Assembly: GCA_033782935.1 (NCBI GenBank)
Contig: JAWQEG010000474.1
Coordinates: 1,798,001 to 1,862,000 of the forward strand
Reading direction: 5' to 3'
DNA from: Petrolisthes cinctipes
Lineage: Eukaryota > Arthropoda > Malacostraca > Decapoda > Porcellanidae
DNA length: 64,000 bases
The position numbers and the translations under genes were made by a program. Positions 22,581 through 35,053 of this stretch are shown here, in pieces; position 1 is the stretch's first letter, and each line of letters starts with the position of its first letter. Under the pieces are notes generated by a model that was given only the letters and a program-made list of their open reading frames with translations, did no database searches and was not told the origin of the DNA.

Positions 22581-23248
22581 TACAGATTGCTTCTGGGACC
22601 CCAAAATATTGAATTTTCGGGTGTTTTGAGCCTGAATTTGAGATATAAACGGGTACAGAAGATACATGCACATATTGACTTTGGGCATCTAAAATATCGA
22701 TTTTCAGCATGTTTTGGGCCTGTATTTTGAAAATACTCTAACACTGAGTAGGCATGTACAGATTGCTTCTGGGACCCCAAAATATTGAATTTTCGGGTGT
22801 TTTGAGCCTGAATTTGAGATATAAACGGGTACTGAAGATGCATGCACATATCGACTTTTGTGCACCTAAAAGATCGATTTTCAGTATGTTTTCAGCATGT
22901 ATTTTGAAAATACTCTAACACTGAGTAGGCATGTACAGATTGCTTCTGGAACCCCAAAATATTGAATTTTGGGGTGTTTTGAGCCTGAATTTGAGATATA
23001 AACGGGTACTGAAGATGCATGCACATATCGACTTTTGTGCACCTAAAAGATCGATTTTCAGTATGTTTTGAGCATGTATTTTGAAAATACTCTAACACGG
23101 AGTAGGCATATACAGATCGCTTCTGGGACCCCTAAATATCGAATTTTCGGGTGTTTTGGGACTGAATTTGAGATATCGACTTTTTGGCACCTAAAAGATC
23201 GATTTTTAGCATGTTTTTAGCCTATATTTTGAAAATATTCTAGCACTG
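22581..23248. repeat. Four-monomer unit a1-a2-a2-aS (668 bp)
   Basis: It repeats the four-monomer unit at 19934-20611 (offset 2647). Shared variants are ATTTTAGCACTGTG before the first monomer, GTTTTCAGCATG at the a2-a2 boundary and CTTCTGGAACCC. The terminal aS has the 10-bp deletion. Confidence 0.85.
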
Positions 23249-23898
23249 TACAGATTGCTTCTGGGACCCCAAAATATTGAATTTTCGGGTGTTTTGAGCC
23301 TGAATTTGAGATATAAACGGGTACTGAAGATGCATGCACATATCGACTTTTGTGCACCTAAAAGATCGATTTTCAGTATGTTTTGAGCATGTATTTTGAA
23401 AATACTCTAACACGGAGTAGACATGTACAGATCGCTTCTGGGACCCCTAAATATCGAATTTTCGGGTGTTTTGGGACTGAATTTGAGATATCGACATTTT
23501 GGCACCTAAAAGATCGATTTTTAGCATGTTTTTAGCCTATATTTTGAAAATATTCTAGCACTGAGTAGGCATGTACAGATTGCTTCTGGGACCCCAAAAT
23601 ATTGAATTTTCGGGTGTTTTGAGAATGAATTTGATATATAAACGGGTACTGAAGATGCATGCACATATCGACTTTTGTGCACCTAAATGATCGATTTTCA
23701 GTATGTTTTGAGCATGTATTTTTAAAATACTCTAACACGGAGTAGGCATGTACAGATCGCTTCTGGGACCCCTAATTATCGAATTTTCGGGTGTTTTGGG
23801 ACTGAATTTGAGATATCGACTTTTTGGCACCTAAAAGATCGATTTTTAGCATGTTTTTAGCCTATATTTTGAAAATATTCTAGCACTGAGTAGGCATG
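23249..23898. repeat. Two 325-bp dimers, copy of 21606-22255
   Basis: This is the same pair of a2-aS dimers as 21606-22255 at offset 1643, with all private variants of the second dimer conserved. A difference is CGACATTTTGG in place of CGACTTTTTGG near 23495. Confidence 0.88.
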
Positions 23899-26800
23899 TA
23901 CAGATTGCTTCTGGGACCCCAAAATATTGAATTTTCGGGTGTTTTGAGCCTGAATTTGAGATATAAACGGGTACAGAAGATACATGCACATATTGACTTT
24001 GGGCACCAAAAATATCGATTTTCAGCATGTTTTGGGCCTGAATTTTGAAAATACTCTAACACGAAGTAGGCATGTACAGATCGCTTCTGGGACCCCAAAA
24101 TATCGAATTATCGGGTGTTTTGAGCCTGAATTTGAGATATAAACGGGTACTGAAGATGCATGCACATATTGACTTTGGGCACCAAAAATATCGATTTTCA
24201 GCATGTTTTGGGCCTGAATTTTGAAAATACTCTAACACGGAGTAGGCATGTACAGATCGCTTCTGGGACCCCAAAATATCGAATTTTCGGGTGTTTAGGG
24301 CCAGAATTTGAGATATAAACGGGTACAGAAGATACATGCACATATCGACTTTTGGGCACCTAAAAGATCGATTTTCAGTATGTTTTTGGCCTGTATTTTG
24401 AAAATACTCTAACACGGAGTAGGCATGTACAGATACCTTCTGGGACCTCTAAATATCGAATTTTCGGGTGTTTTGGGACTGAATTTGAGATATCGATTTT
24501 TTGGCACCTAAAATGACGATTTTTAGCATGTTTTTAGCCTATATTTTGAAAATATTCTAGCACTGTGTAGGCATGTACAGATTGCTTCTGGGACCCCAAA
24601 TTATTGAATTTTCGGGTGTTTTGAGCCTGAATTTGAGATATAAACGGGTACAGAAGATACATGCACATATTGACTTTGGGCATCTAAAATATCGATTTTC
24701 AGCATGTTTTGGGCCTGTATTTTGAAAATACTCTAACACTGAGTAGGCATGTACAGATTGCTTCTGGGACCCCAAAATATTGAATTTTCGGGTGTTTTGA
24801 GCCTGAATTTGAGATATAAACGGGTACTGAAGATACATGCACATATCGACTTTTGTGCACCTAAAATATCGATTTTCAGTATGTTTTGAGCATGTATTTT
24901 GAAAATACTCTAACACGGAGTAGGCATGTACAGATCGCTTCTGGGACCCCTAAATATCGAATTTTCGGGTGTTTTGGGACTGAATTTGAGATATCGACTT
25001 TTTGGCACCTAAAAGATAGATTTTCAGCATGTTTTTAGCCTATATTTTGAAAATATTCTAGCACTGAGTAGGCATGTACAGATTGCTTCTGGGACCCCTT
25101 AATATTAAATTTTCGGGTGTTTTGAGCCTGAATTTGAGATATAAACGGGTACAGAAGATACATGCACATATTGACTTTGGGGACCAAAAAATATCAAATT
25201 TTCAGCATGTTTTGGGCCTGAATTTTTAAAATACTCTAACACGGAGTAGGCATGTACAGATACCTTCTTGGACCTCTAAATATCGAATTTTCGGGTGTTT
25301 TGGGACTGAATTTGAGATATCGATTTTTTGGCACCTAAAATGTCGATTTTTAGCATGTTTTTAGCCTATATTTTGAAAATATTCTAGCACTGTGTAGGCA
25401 TGTACAGATTGCTTCTGGGACCCCAAAATATTGATTTTTCGGGTGTTATGAGCCTGAATTTGAGATATAAACGGGTACAGAAGATACATGCACATACTGA
25501 CTTTGGGCATCTAAAATATCGATTTTCAGCATGTTTTGGGCCTGAATTTTGAAAATACTCTAACACGAAGTAGGCATGTACAGATCGCTTCTGGGACCCC
25601 AAAATATCGAATTATCGGGTGTTTTGAGCCTGAATTTGAGATATAAACGGGTACTGAAGATGCATGCACATATTGACTTTGGGCACCAAAAATATCGATT
25701 TTCAGCATGTTTTGGGCCTGAATTTTGAAAATACTCTAACACGGAGTAGGCATGTACAGATCGCTTCTGGGACCCCAAAATATCGAATTTTCGGGTGTTT
25801 AGGGCCAGAATTTGAGATATAAACGGGTACAGAAGATGCATGCACATATCGACTTTTGGGCACCTAAAAGATCGATTTTCAGTATGTTTTTGGCCTGTAT
25901 TTTGAAAATACTCTAACACGGAGTAGGCATGTACAGATACCTTCTGGGACCTCTAAATATCGAATTTTCGGGTGTTTTGGGACTGAATTTGAGATATCGA
26001 TTTTTTGGCACCTAAAATGACGATTTTTAGCATGTTTTTAGCCTATATTTTGAAAATATTCTAGCACTGTGTAGGCATGTACAGATTGCTTCTGGGACAC
26101 CAAAATATTGAATTTTCGGGTGTTTTGAGCCTGAATTTGAGATATAAACGGGTACAGAAGATACATGCACATATTGACTATGGGCATCTAAAATATCGAT
26201 TTTCAGCATGTTTTGGGCCTGTATTTTGAAAATACTCTAACACTGAGTAGGCATGTACAGATTGCTTCTGGGACCCCAAAATATTGAATTTTCGGGTGTT
26301 TTGAGCCTGAATTTGAGATATAAACGGGTACTGAAGATACATGCACATATCGACTTTTGTGCACCTAAAATATCGATTTTCAGTATGTTTTGAGCATGTA
26401 TTTTGAAAATACTCTAACACGGAGTAGGCATGTACAGATCGCTTCTGGGACCCCTAAATATCGAATTTTCGGGTGTTTTGGGACTGAATTTGAGATATCG
26501 ACTTTTTGGCACCTAAAAGATAGATTTTCAGCATGTTTTTAGCCTATATTTTGAAAATATTCTAGCACTGAGTAGGCATGTACAGATTGCTTCTGGGACC
26601 CCTTAATATTAAATTTTCGGGTGTTTTGAGCCTGAATTTGAGATATAAACGGGTACAGAAGATACATGCACATATTGACTTTGGGGACCAAAAATATCAA
26701 ATTTTCAGCATGTTTTGGGCCTGAATTTTGAAAATACTCTAACACGGAGTAGGCATGTACAGATACCTTCTTGGACCTCTAAATATCGAATTTTCGGGTG

Positions 26801-26905
26801 TTTTGGGACTGAATTTGAGATATCGATTTTTTGGCACCTAAAATGTCGATTTTTAGCTTGTTTTTAGCCTATATTTTGAAAATATTCTAGCACTGTGTAG
26901 GCATG
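23899..26905. repeat. Two copies of a ~1503-bp nine-monomer HOR
   Basis: Copies are 23899-25402 (1504 bp) and 25403-26905 (1503 bp). Each is a four-monomer block (677 bp), an A trimer (501) and a dimer (325-326). Shared private variants are CACGAAGTAGG (24060/25564), GAATTATCGGG, AAAATGACGATTTTT, AAAAGATAGATTTTCAGC, CCCTTAATATTAAATTTT and TTCTTGGACCTC. The second monomer in each is a b2/a2/b1 mosaic. Confidence 0.9.
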
Positions 26906-29401
26906 TACAGATTGCTTCAGGGACCCCATAATATTGAATTTTTTGGGTGTTTTGAGCCTGAATTTGAGATATAAACGGGTACAGAAGATACATGCACATA
27001 TTGACTTTGGGCATCTAAAATATCGATTTTCAGCATGTTTTGGGCCTGTATTTTGAAAATACTCTAACACTGAGTAGGCATGTACAGATTGCTTCTGGGA
27101 TCCCAAAATATTGAATTTTTTGGGTGTTTTGAGCCTGAATTTGAGATATAAACGGATACTGAAGATGCATGAACATATCGACTTTTGTGCACCTAAAAGA
27201 TCGATTTTCAGTATGTTTTGAGCATGTATTTTGAAAATACTCTAACACGGAGTAGGCATGTACAGATCGCTTCTGGGACCCCTAAATATCGAATTTTCGG
27301 GTGTTTTGGGACTGAATTTGAGATATCGACTTTTTGGCACCTAAAAGATCGATTTTTAGCATGTTTTTAGCCTATATTTTGAAAATATTCTAGCACTGTA
27401 CAGATTGCTTCTGGGACCCCAAAATATTGAATTTTCGGGTGTTTTGAGCCTGAATTTGAGATATAAACGGGTACAGAAGATACATGCACATATTGACTTT
27501 GGGCACCAAAAATATCGATTTTCAGCATGTTTTGGGCCTGAATTTTGAAAATACTCTAACACGGAATAGACATGTACAGATCGCTTCTGGGACCCCAAAA
27601 TATCGAATTTTCGGGTGTTTTGAGCCAGAATTTGAGATATAAAAGGGTACAGAAGATGCATGCACATATCGACTTTTGGGCACCTAAAAGATCGATTTTC
27701 AGTATGTTTTTGGCCTGTATTTTGAAAATACTCTAACACGGAGTAGGCATGTACAGATACCTTCTGGGACCTCTAAATATCGAATTTTCGGGTGTTTTGG
27801 GACTGAATTTGAGATATCGATTTTTTGGCACCTAAAATTTCGATTTTTAGCATGTTTTTAGCCTATATTTTGAAAATATTCTAGCACTGTGTAGGCATGT
27901 ACAGATTGCTTCTGGGACCCCAAAATATTGAATTTTCGGGTGTTTTGAGCCTGAATTTGAGATATAAACGGGTAAAGAAGATACATGCACATATTGACTT
28001 TGGGCATCTAAAATATCGATTTTCAGCATGTTTTGGGCCTGTATTTTGAAAATACTCTAACACTGAGTAGGCATGTAGAGATTGCTTCTGGGACCCCAAA
28101 TATTGAATTTTCGGGTGTTTTGAGCCTGAATTTGAGATATAAACGGGTACTGAAGATGCATGCACATATCGACTTTTGTGCACCTAAAAGATCGATTTTC
28201 AGTATGTTTTGAGCATGTATTTTGAAAATACTCTAACACGGAGTAAGCATGTATAGATCGCTTCTGGGACCCCTAAATATCGAATTTTCGGGTGTTTTGG
28301 GACTGAATTTGAGATATCGACTTTTTGGCACCTAAAAGATCGATTTTTAGCATGTTTTTAGCCTATATTTTGAAAATATTCTAGCACTGAGTAGGCATGT
28401 ACAGATTTCTTCTGGGACCCCAAAATATTGAATTTTCGGGTGTTTTGAGCCTGAATTTGAGATATAAACGGGTACAGAAGATACATGCACATATTGACTT
28501 TGGGCACCAAAAATATCGATTTTCAGCATGTTTTGGGCCTGAATTTTGAAAATACTCTAACACGGAGTAGGCATGTACAGATCGCTTCTGGGACCCCTAA
28601 ATGTCGAATTTTCGGGTGTTTAGGGCCAGAATTTGAGATATAAACGGGTACAGAAGATGCATGCACATATCGACTTTTGGGCACCTAAAAGATCGATTTT
28701 CAGTATGTTTTTGGCCTGTATTTTGAAAATACTCTAACACGGAGTAGGCATGTACAGATACCTTCTGGGACCTCTAAATATCGAATTTTCGGGTGTTTTG
28801 GGACTGAATTTGAGATATCGATTTTTTGGCACCTAAAATGTCGATTTTTAGCATGTTTTTAGCCTATATTTTGAAAATATTCTAGCACTGTGTAGGCATG
28901 TACAGATTGCTTCTGGGACCCCAAAATAATGATTTTTCGGGTGTTATGAGCCTGAATTTGAGATATAAACGGGTACAGAAGATACATGCACATATTGACT
29001 TTGGGCATCTAAAATATCGATTTTCAGCATGTTTTGGGCCTGTATTTTGAAAATACTCTAACACTGAGTAGGCATGTACAGATTGCTTCTGGGACCCCAA
29101 AATATTGAATTTTCGGGTGTTTTGAGCCTGAATTTGAGATATAAACGGGTACTGAAGATGCATGCACATATCGACTTTTGTGCACCTAAAAGATCGATTT
29201 TCAGTATGTTTTGAGCATGTATTTTGAAAATACTCTAACACGGAGTAGGCATGTACAGATACCTTCTGGGACCCCTAAATATCGAATTTTCGGGTGTTTT
29301 GGGACTGAATTTGAGATATCGATTTTTTGGCACCTAAAATGTCGATTTTTAGCATGTTTATAGCCTATATTTTGAAAATATTCTAGCACTGTGTAGGCAT
29401 G
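26906..29401. repeat. A and B trimers in alternation
   Basis: Trimers are A 26906-27398, B 27399-27899, A 27900-28399, B 28400-28900 and A 28901-29401 (ending in a bS-like monomer). The first A has an extra base in AATTTTTTGGGTG in both long monomers, a variant also found near 43190 and 44183. Confidence 0.85.
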
Positions 29402-29577
29402 TACAGATTGCTTCTGGGACCCCAAAATATTGAATTTTCGGGTGTTTTGAGCCTGAATTTGAGATATAAACGGGTACAGAAGATACATGCACATATTGAC
29501 TTTGGGCATCTAAAATGTCGATTTTTAGCATGTTTTTAGCCTATATTTTGAAAATATTCTAGCACTGAGTAGGCATG
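29402..29577. repeat. Hybrid monomer: long-class head, short-class tail
   Basis: It begins as a1 through GGGCATCTAAAAT, then switches near 29515 to the short-class tail GTCGATTTTTAGC and ends CACTGAGTAGG. It keeps the 29-bp segment, so it is a long monomer with a short-monomer end. Confidence 0.85.
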
Positions 29578-30550
29578 TACAGATTGCTTCTGGGACCCCA
29601 AAATATTGAATTTTCGGGTGTTTTGAGCCTGAATTTGAGATATAAACGGGTACAGAAGATACATGCACATATTGACTTTGGGCACCAAAAATATCGATTT
29701 TCAGCATGTTTTGGGCCTGTATTTTGAAAATACTCTAACACGGAGTAGGCATGTACAGATCACTTCTGGGACCCCTTAATATCGAATTTTCGGGTGTTTT
29801 GGGACTGAATTTGAGATATCTACTTTTTGGCACCTAAAAGATCGATTTTCAGCATGTTTTTAGCCTATATTTTGAAAATATTCTAGCACTGTGTAGGCAT
29901 GTACAGATTGCTTCTGGGACCCCAAAATATTGAATTTTCGGGTGTTTTGAGCCTGAATTTGAGATATAAACGGGTACAGAAGATACATGCACATATTGAC
30001 TTTGGGCACCAAAAATATCGATTTTCAGCATGTTTTGGGCCTGAATTTTGAAAATAATCTAACACGGAGTAGGCATGTACAGATACCTTTTGTGACCTCT
30101 AAATATCGAATTTTCGGGTGTTTTGGGACTGAATTTGAGATATCGATTTTTTGGCACCTAAAATGTCGATTTTTAGCATGTTTTTAGCATATATTTTGAA
30201 AATATTCTAGCACTGTGTAGGCATGTACCGATTGCTTCTGGAACCCCAAAATATTGAATTTTCGGGTGTTTTGAGCCTGTATTTGAGATATAAACGGGTA
30301 CAGAAGATGCATGCACATATCGACTTTTGGGCACCTAAAAGATCGATTTTCAGTATGTTTTGAGCATGTATTTTGAAAATACTCTAACACGGAGTAGGCA
30401 TGTACAGATACCTTCTGGGACCTCTAAATATCGAATTTTCGGGTGTTTTGGGACTGAATTTGAGATATCGACTTTTTGGCACCTAAAATGTCGATTTTTA
30501 GCATGTTTTTAGCCTATATTTTGAAAATATTCTAGCACTGTGTAGGCATG
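29578..30550. repeat. Three 324-325-bp dimers
   Basis: Units are 29578-29901 (b1-aS), 29902-30225 (b1-bS) and 30226-30550 (a1/b2/a2 mosaic plus bS). This is a dimer array of different class composition from the a2-aS dimers near 22 kb. One dimer reads GATCACTTCTGGG and CCCCTTAATATCG. Confidence 0.82.
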
Positions 30551-33500
30551 TACAGATTGCTTCTGGGACCCCAAAATATTGAATTTTCGGGTGTTATGAA
30601 CCTGAATTTGAGATATAAACGGGTACAGAAGATACATGCACATATTGACTTTGGGCATCTAAAATATCGATTTTCAGCATGTTTTGGGCCTGTATTTTGA
30701 AAATACTCTAAAACTGAGTAGGCATGTACAGATTGCTTCTGGGACCCCAAAATATTGAATTTTCGTGTGTTTTGAGCCTGAATTTGAGATATAAACGGGT
30801 ACTGAAGATGCATGCACATATCGACTTTTGTGCACCTAAAAGATCGATTTTCAGTATGTTTTGAGCATGTATTTTGAAAATACTCTAACACGGAGTAGGC
30901 ATGTACAGATCGCTTCTGGGACCCCTAAATATCGAATTTTCGGGTGTTTTGGGACTGAATTTGAGATATCGACTTTTTGGCACCTAAAAGATCGATTTTT
31001 AGCATGTTTTTAGCCTGTATTTTGAAAATATTCTAGCACTGAGTAGGCATGTACAGATTGCTTCTGGGACGCCAAAATATTGAATTTTCGGGTGTTTTGA
31101 GCCTGAATTTAAGATATAAACTGGTACAGAAGATACATGCACATATTGACTTTGGGCATCTAAAATATCGATTTTCAGCATGTTTTGGGCCTGTATTTTG
31201 AAAATACTCTAACACTGAGTAGGCATGTACAGATTGCTTCTGGGACCCCAAAATATCGAATTTTCGGGTGTTTTGAGCCTGAATTTGAGATATAAACGGG
31301 TACTGAAGATGCATGCACATATCGACTTTTGTGCACCTAAAAGATCGATTTTCAGTATGTTTTGAGCATGTATTTTGAAAATACTCTAACACGGAGTAGG
31401 CATGTACAGATCGCTTCTGGGACCCCTAAATATCGAATTTTCGGGTGTTTTGGGACTGAATTTGAGATATCGACTTTTTGGCACCTAAAAGATCGATTTT
31501 CAGCATGTTTTTAGCCTATATTTTGAAAATATTCTAGCACTGAGTAGGCATGTACAGATTGCTTCTGGGACCCCTTAATATTGAATTTTCTGGTGTTTTG
31601 AGCCTGAATTTTAGATATAAACGGTTACCGAAGATACATGCACATATTGACTTTGGGCATCTAAAATATCGATTTTCAGCATGTTTTGGGCCTGTATTTT
31701 GAAAATACTCTAACACTGAGTAGGCATGTACAGATTGCTTCTGGGACCCCAAAATATTGAATTTTCGGGTGTTTTGAGCCTGAATTTGAGATATAAACGG
31801 GTACTGAAGATGCATGCACATATCGACTTTTGGGCACCTAAAAGATCGATTTTCAGTATGTTTTTGGCCTGTATTTTGAAAATACTCTAACACGGAGTAG
31901 GCATGTACCTTCTGGGACCTCTAAATATCGAATTTTCGGGTGTTTTGGGACTGAATTTGAGATATCGATTTTTTGGCACCTAAAATGTCGATTTTTAGCA
32001 TGTTTTTAGCCTATATTTTGAAAATATTCTAGCACTGTGTAGGCATGTACAGATTGCTTCTGGGACCCCAAAATATTGAATTTTCGGGTGTTATGAGCCT
32101 GAATTTGAGATATAAACGGGTACAGAAAATACATGCACATATTGACTTTGGGCATCTAAAATATCGATTTTCAGCATGTTTTGGGCCTGTATTTTGAAAA
32201 TACTCTAACACTGAGTAGGCATGTACAGATTGCTTCTGGGACCCCAAAATATTGAATTTTCGTGTGTTTTGAGCCTGAATTTGAGATATAAACGGGTACT
32301 GAAGATGCATGCACATATCGACTTTTGTGCACTTAAAAGATCGATTTTCAGTATGTTTTGACCATGTATTTTGAAAATACTCTAACACGGAGTAGGCATG
32401 TACAGATCGCTTCTGGGACCTCTAAATATCGAATTTTCGGGTGTTTTGGGACTGAATTTGAGATATCGATTTTTTGGCACCTAAAATGTCGATTTTTAGC
32501 ATGTTTTTAGCCTATATTTTGAAAATATTCTAGCACTGTGTAGGCATGTACAGATTGCTTCTGGGACCCCAAAATATTGAATTTTCGGGTGTTATGAGCC
32601 TGAATTTGAGATATAAACGGGTACAGAAAATACATGCACATATTGACTTTGGGCATCTAAAATATCGATTTTCAGCATGTTTTGGGCCTGTATTTTGAAA
32701 ATACTCTGACACTGAGTAGGCATGTACAGATTGCTTCTGGGACCCCAAAATATTGAATTTTCGTGTGTTTTTAGCCTGAATTTGAGATATAAACGGGTAC
32801 TGAAGATGCATGCACTTATCGACTTTTGTGAACTTAAAAGATCGATTTTCAGTATGTTTTGACCATGTATTTTGAAAATACTCTAACACGGAGTAGGCAT
32901 GTACAGATCGCTTCTGGGACCCCTAAATATCGAATTTTCGGGTGTTTTGGGACTGAATTTGAGATATCGACTTTTTGGCACCTAAAAGATCGATTTTTAG
33001 CATGTTTTTAGCCTATATTTTGAAAATATTCTAGCACTGAGTAGGCATGTACAGATTGCTTCTGGGACCCCAAAATATTGAATTTTCGGGTGTTTTGATC
33101 CTGAATTTGAGATATAAACTGGTACAGAAGATACATGCACATATAGACTTTGGGCATCTAAAATATCGATTTTCAGCATGTTTTGGGCCTGTATTTTGAA
33201 AATACTCTAACACTGAGTAGGCATGTACAGATTGCTTCTGGGACCCCAAAATATTGAATTTTCGGGTGTTTTGAGCCTGAATTTGAGATATAAACGGGTA
33301 CTGAAGATGCATGCACATATCGACTTTTGTGCACCTAAAAGATCGATTTTCAGTATGTTTTGAGCATGTATTTTGAAAATACTCTAACACGGAGTAGGCA
33401 TGTACAGATCGCTTCTGGGACCCCTAAATATCGAATTTTCGGGTGTTTTGGGACTGAATTTGAGATATCGACTTTTTGGCACCTAAAAGATCGATTTTCA

Positions 33501-34051
33501 GCATGTTTTTAGCCTATATTTTGAAAATATTCTAGCACTGAGTAGGCATGTACAGATTGCTTCTGGGACCCCTTAATATTGAATTTTCGGGTGTTTTGAG
33601 CCTGAATTTGAGATATAAACGGGTACAGAAGATACATGCACATATTGACTTTGGGCATCTAAAATATCGATTTTCAGCATGTTTTGGGCCTGTATTTTGA
33701 AAATACTCTAACACTGAGTAGGCATGTACAGATTGCTTCTGGGACCCCAAAATATTGAATTTTCGGGTGTTTTGAGCCTGAATTTGAGATATAAACGGGT
33801 ACTGAAGATTCATGCACATATCGACTTTTGTGCACCTAAAAGATCGATTTTCAGTATGTTTTGAGCATGCATTTTGAAAATACTCTAACACGGAGTAGGC
33901 ATGTACAGATCGCTTCTGGGACCCCTAAATATCGAATTTTCGGGTGTTTTGGGACTGAATTTGAGATATCGACTTTTTGGCACCTAAAAGATCGATTTTT
34001 AGCATGTTTTTAGCCTATATTTTGAAAATATTCTAGCACTGAGTAGGCATG
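30551..34051. repeat. Seven consecutive A-type trimers
   Basis: Trimers begin at 30551, 31052, 31553, 32047, 32548, 33049 and 33551. All open with an a1 monomer (GGGCATCTAAAATATCG), with no B trimer between them. Units at 32047 and 32548 are near-identical and share GTACAGAAAATACATG and GACCATGTATTTT. The unit at 31553 carries a 6-bp deletion near 31908 and ends in bS rather than aS. Confidence 0.88.
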
Positions 34052-35053
34052 TACAGATTGCTTCTGGGACCCCAAAATATTGAATTTTCGGGTGTTTTGA
34101 GCCTGAATTTAAGATATAAACGGGTACAGAAGATACATGCACATATTGACTTTGGGCACCAAAAATATCGATTTTCAGCATGTTTTGGGCCTGAATTTTG
34201 AAAATACTCTAACACGGAGTAGGCATGTACAGATCGCTTCTGGGACCCCAAAATATCGAATTTTCGGGTGTTTAGGGCCAGAATTTGAGATATAAACGGG
34301 TACAGAAGATGCATGCACATATCGACTTTTGGGCACCTAAAAGATCGATTTTCAGTATGTTTTTGGCCTGTATTTTGAAAATACTCTAACACGGAGTAGG
34401 CATGTACAGATACCTTCTGGGACCTCTAAATATCGAATTTTCGGGTGTTTTGGGACTGAATTTGAGATATCGATTTTTTGGCACCTAAAATGTCGATTTT
34501 TAGCATGATTTTAGCCTATTTTTTGAAAATATTATAGCACTGTGTAGGCATGTACAGATTGCTTCTGGGACCCCAAAATATTGAATTTTCGGGTGTTTTG
34601 AGCCTGAATTTGAGATATTAACGGGTACAGAAGATACATGCACATATTGACTTTGGGCATCTAAAATATCGATTTTCAGCATGTTATGTGCCTGTATTTT
34701 GAAAATACTCTAACACTGAGTAGGCATGTACAGATTGCTTCTGGGACCCCAAAATATTGAATTTTCGGGAGTTTTGAGCCTGAATTTGAGATATAAACGG
34801 GTACTGAAGATGCATGCACATATCGACTTTTGGGCACCTAAAAGATCGATTTTCAGTATGTTTTGAGCATGTATTTTGAAAATACTCTAACACGGAGTAG
34901 GCATGTACAGATCGCTTCTGGGACCCCTAAATATCGAATTTTCTGGTGTTTTGGGACTGAATTTGAGATATCGACTTTTTGGCACCTAAAAGATCGATTT
35001 TTAGCATGTTTTTAGCCTATATTTTGAAAATATTTTAGCACTGAGTAGGCATG
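34052..35053. repeat. B trimer followed by A trimer
   Basis: B 34052-34552 and A 34553-35053. The A unit has several private changes (GCATGATTTTAGCC, ATTATAGCACTG, GATATTAACGGG, GTTATGTGCC). It is more diverged by eye than most A trimers. Confidence 0.85.

Noticed and set aside
29987..30187. Plus-strand open frame of 66 codons, and a similar one at 46301-46510 of 69 codons
   Set aside because: They arise from local 1-2 base variants that remove stops in the repeat. Neither has recognisable content or conservation in neighbouring copies.
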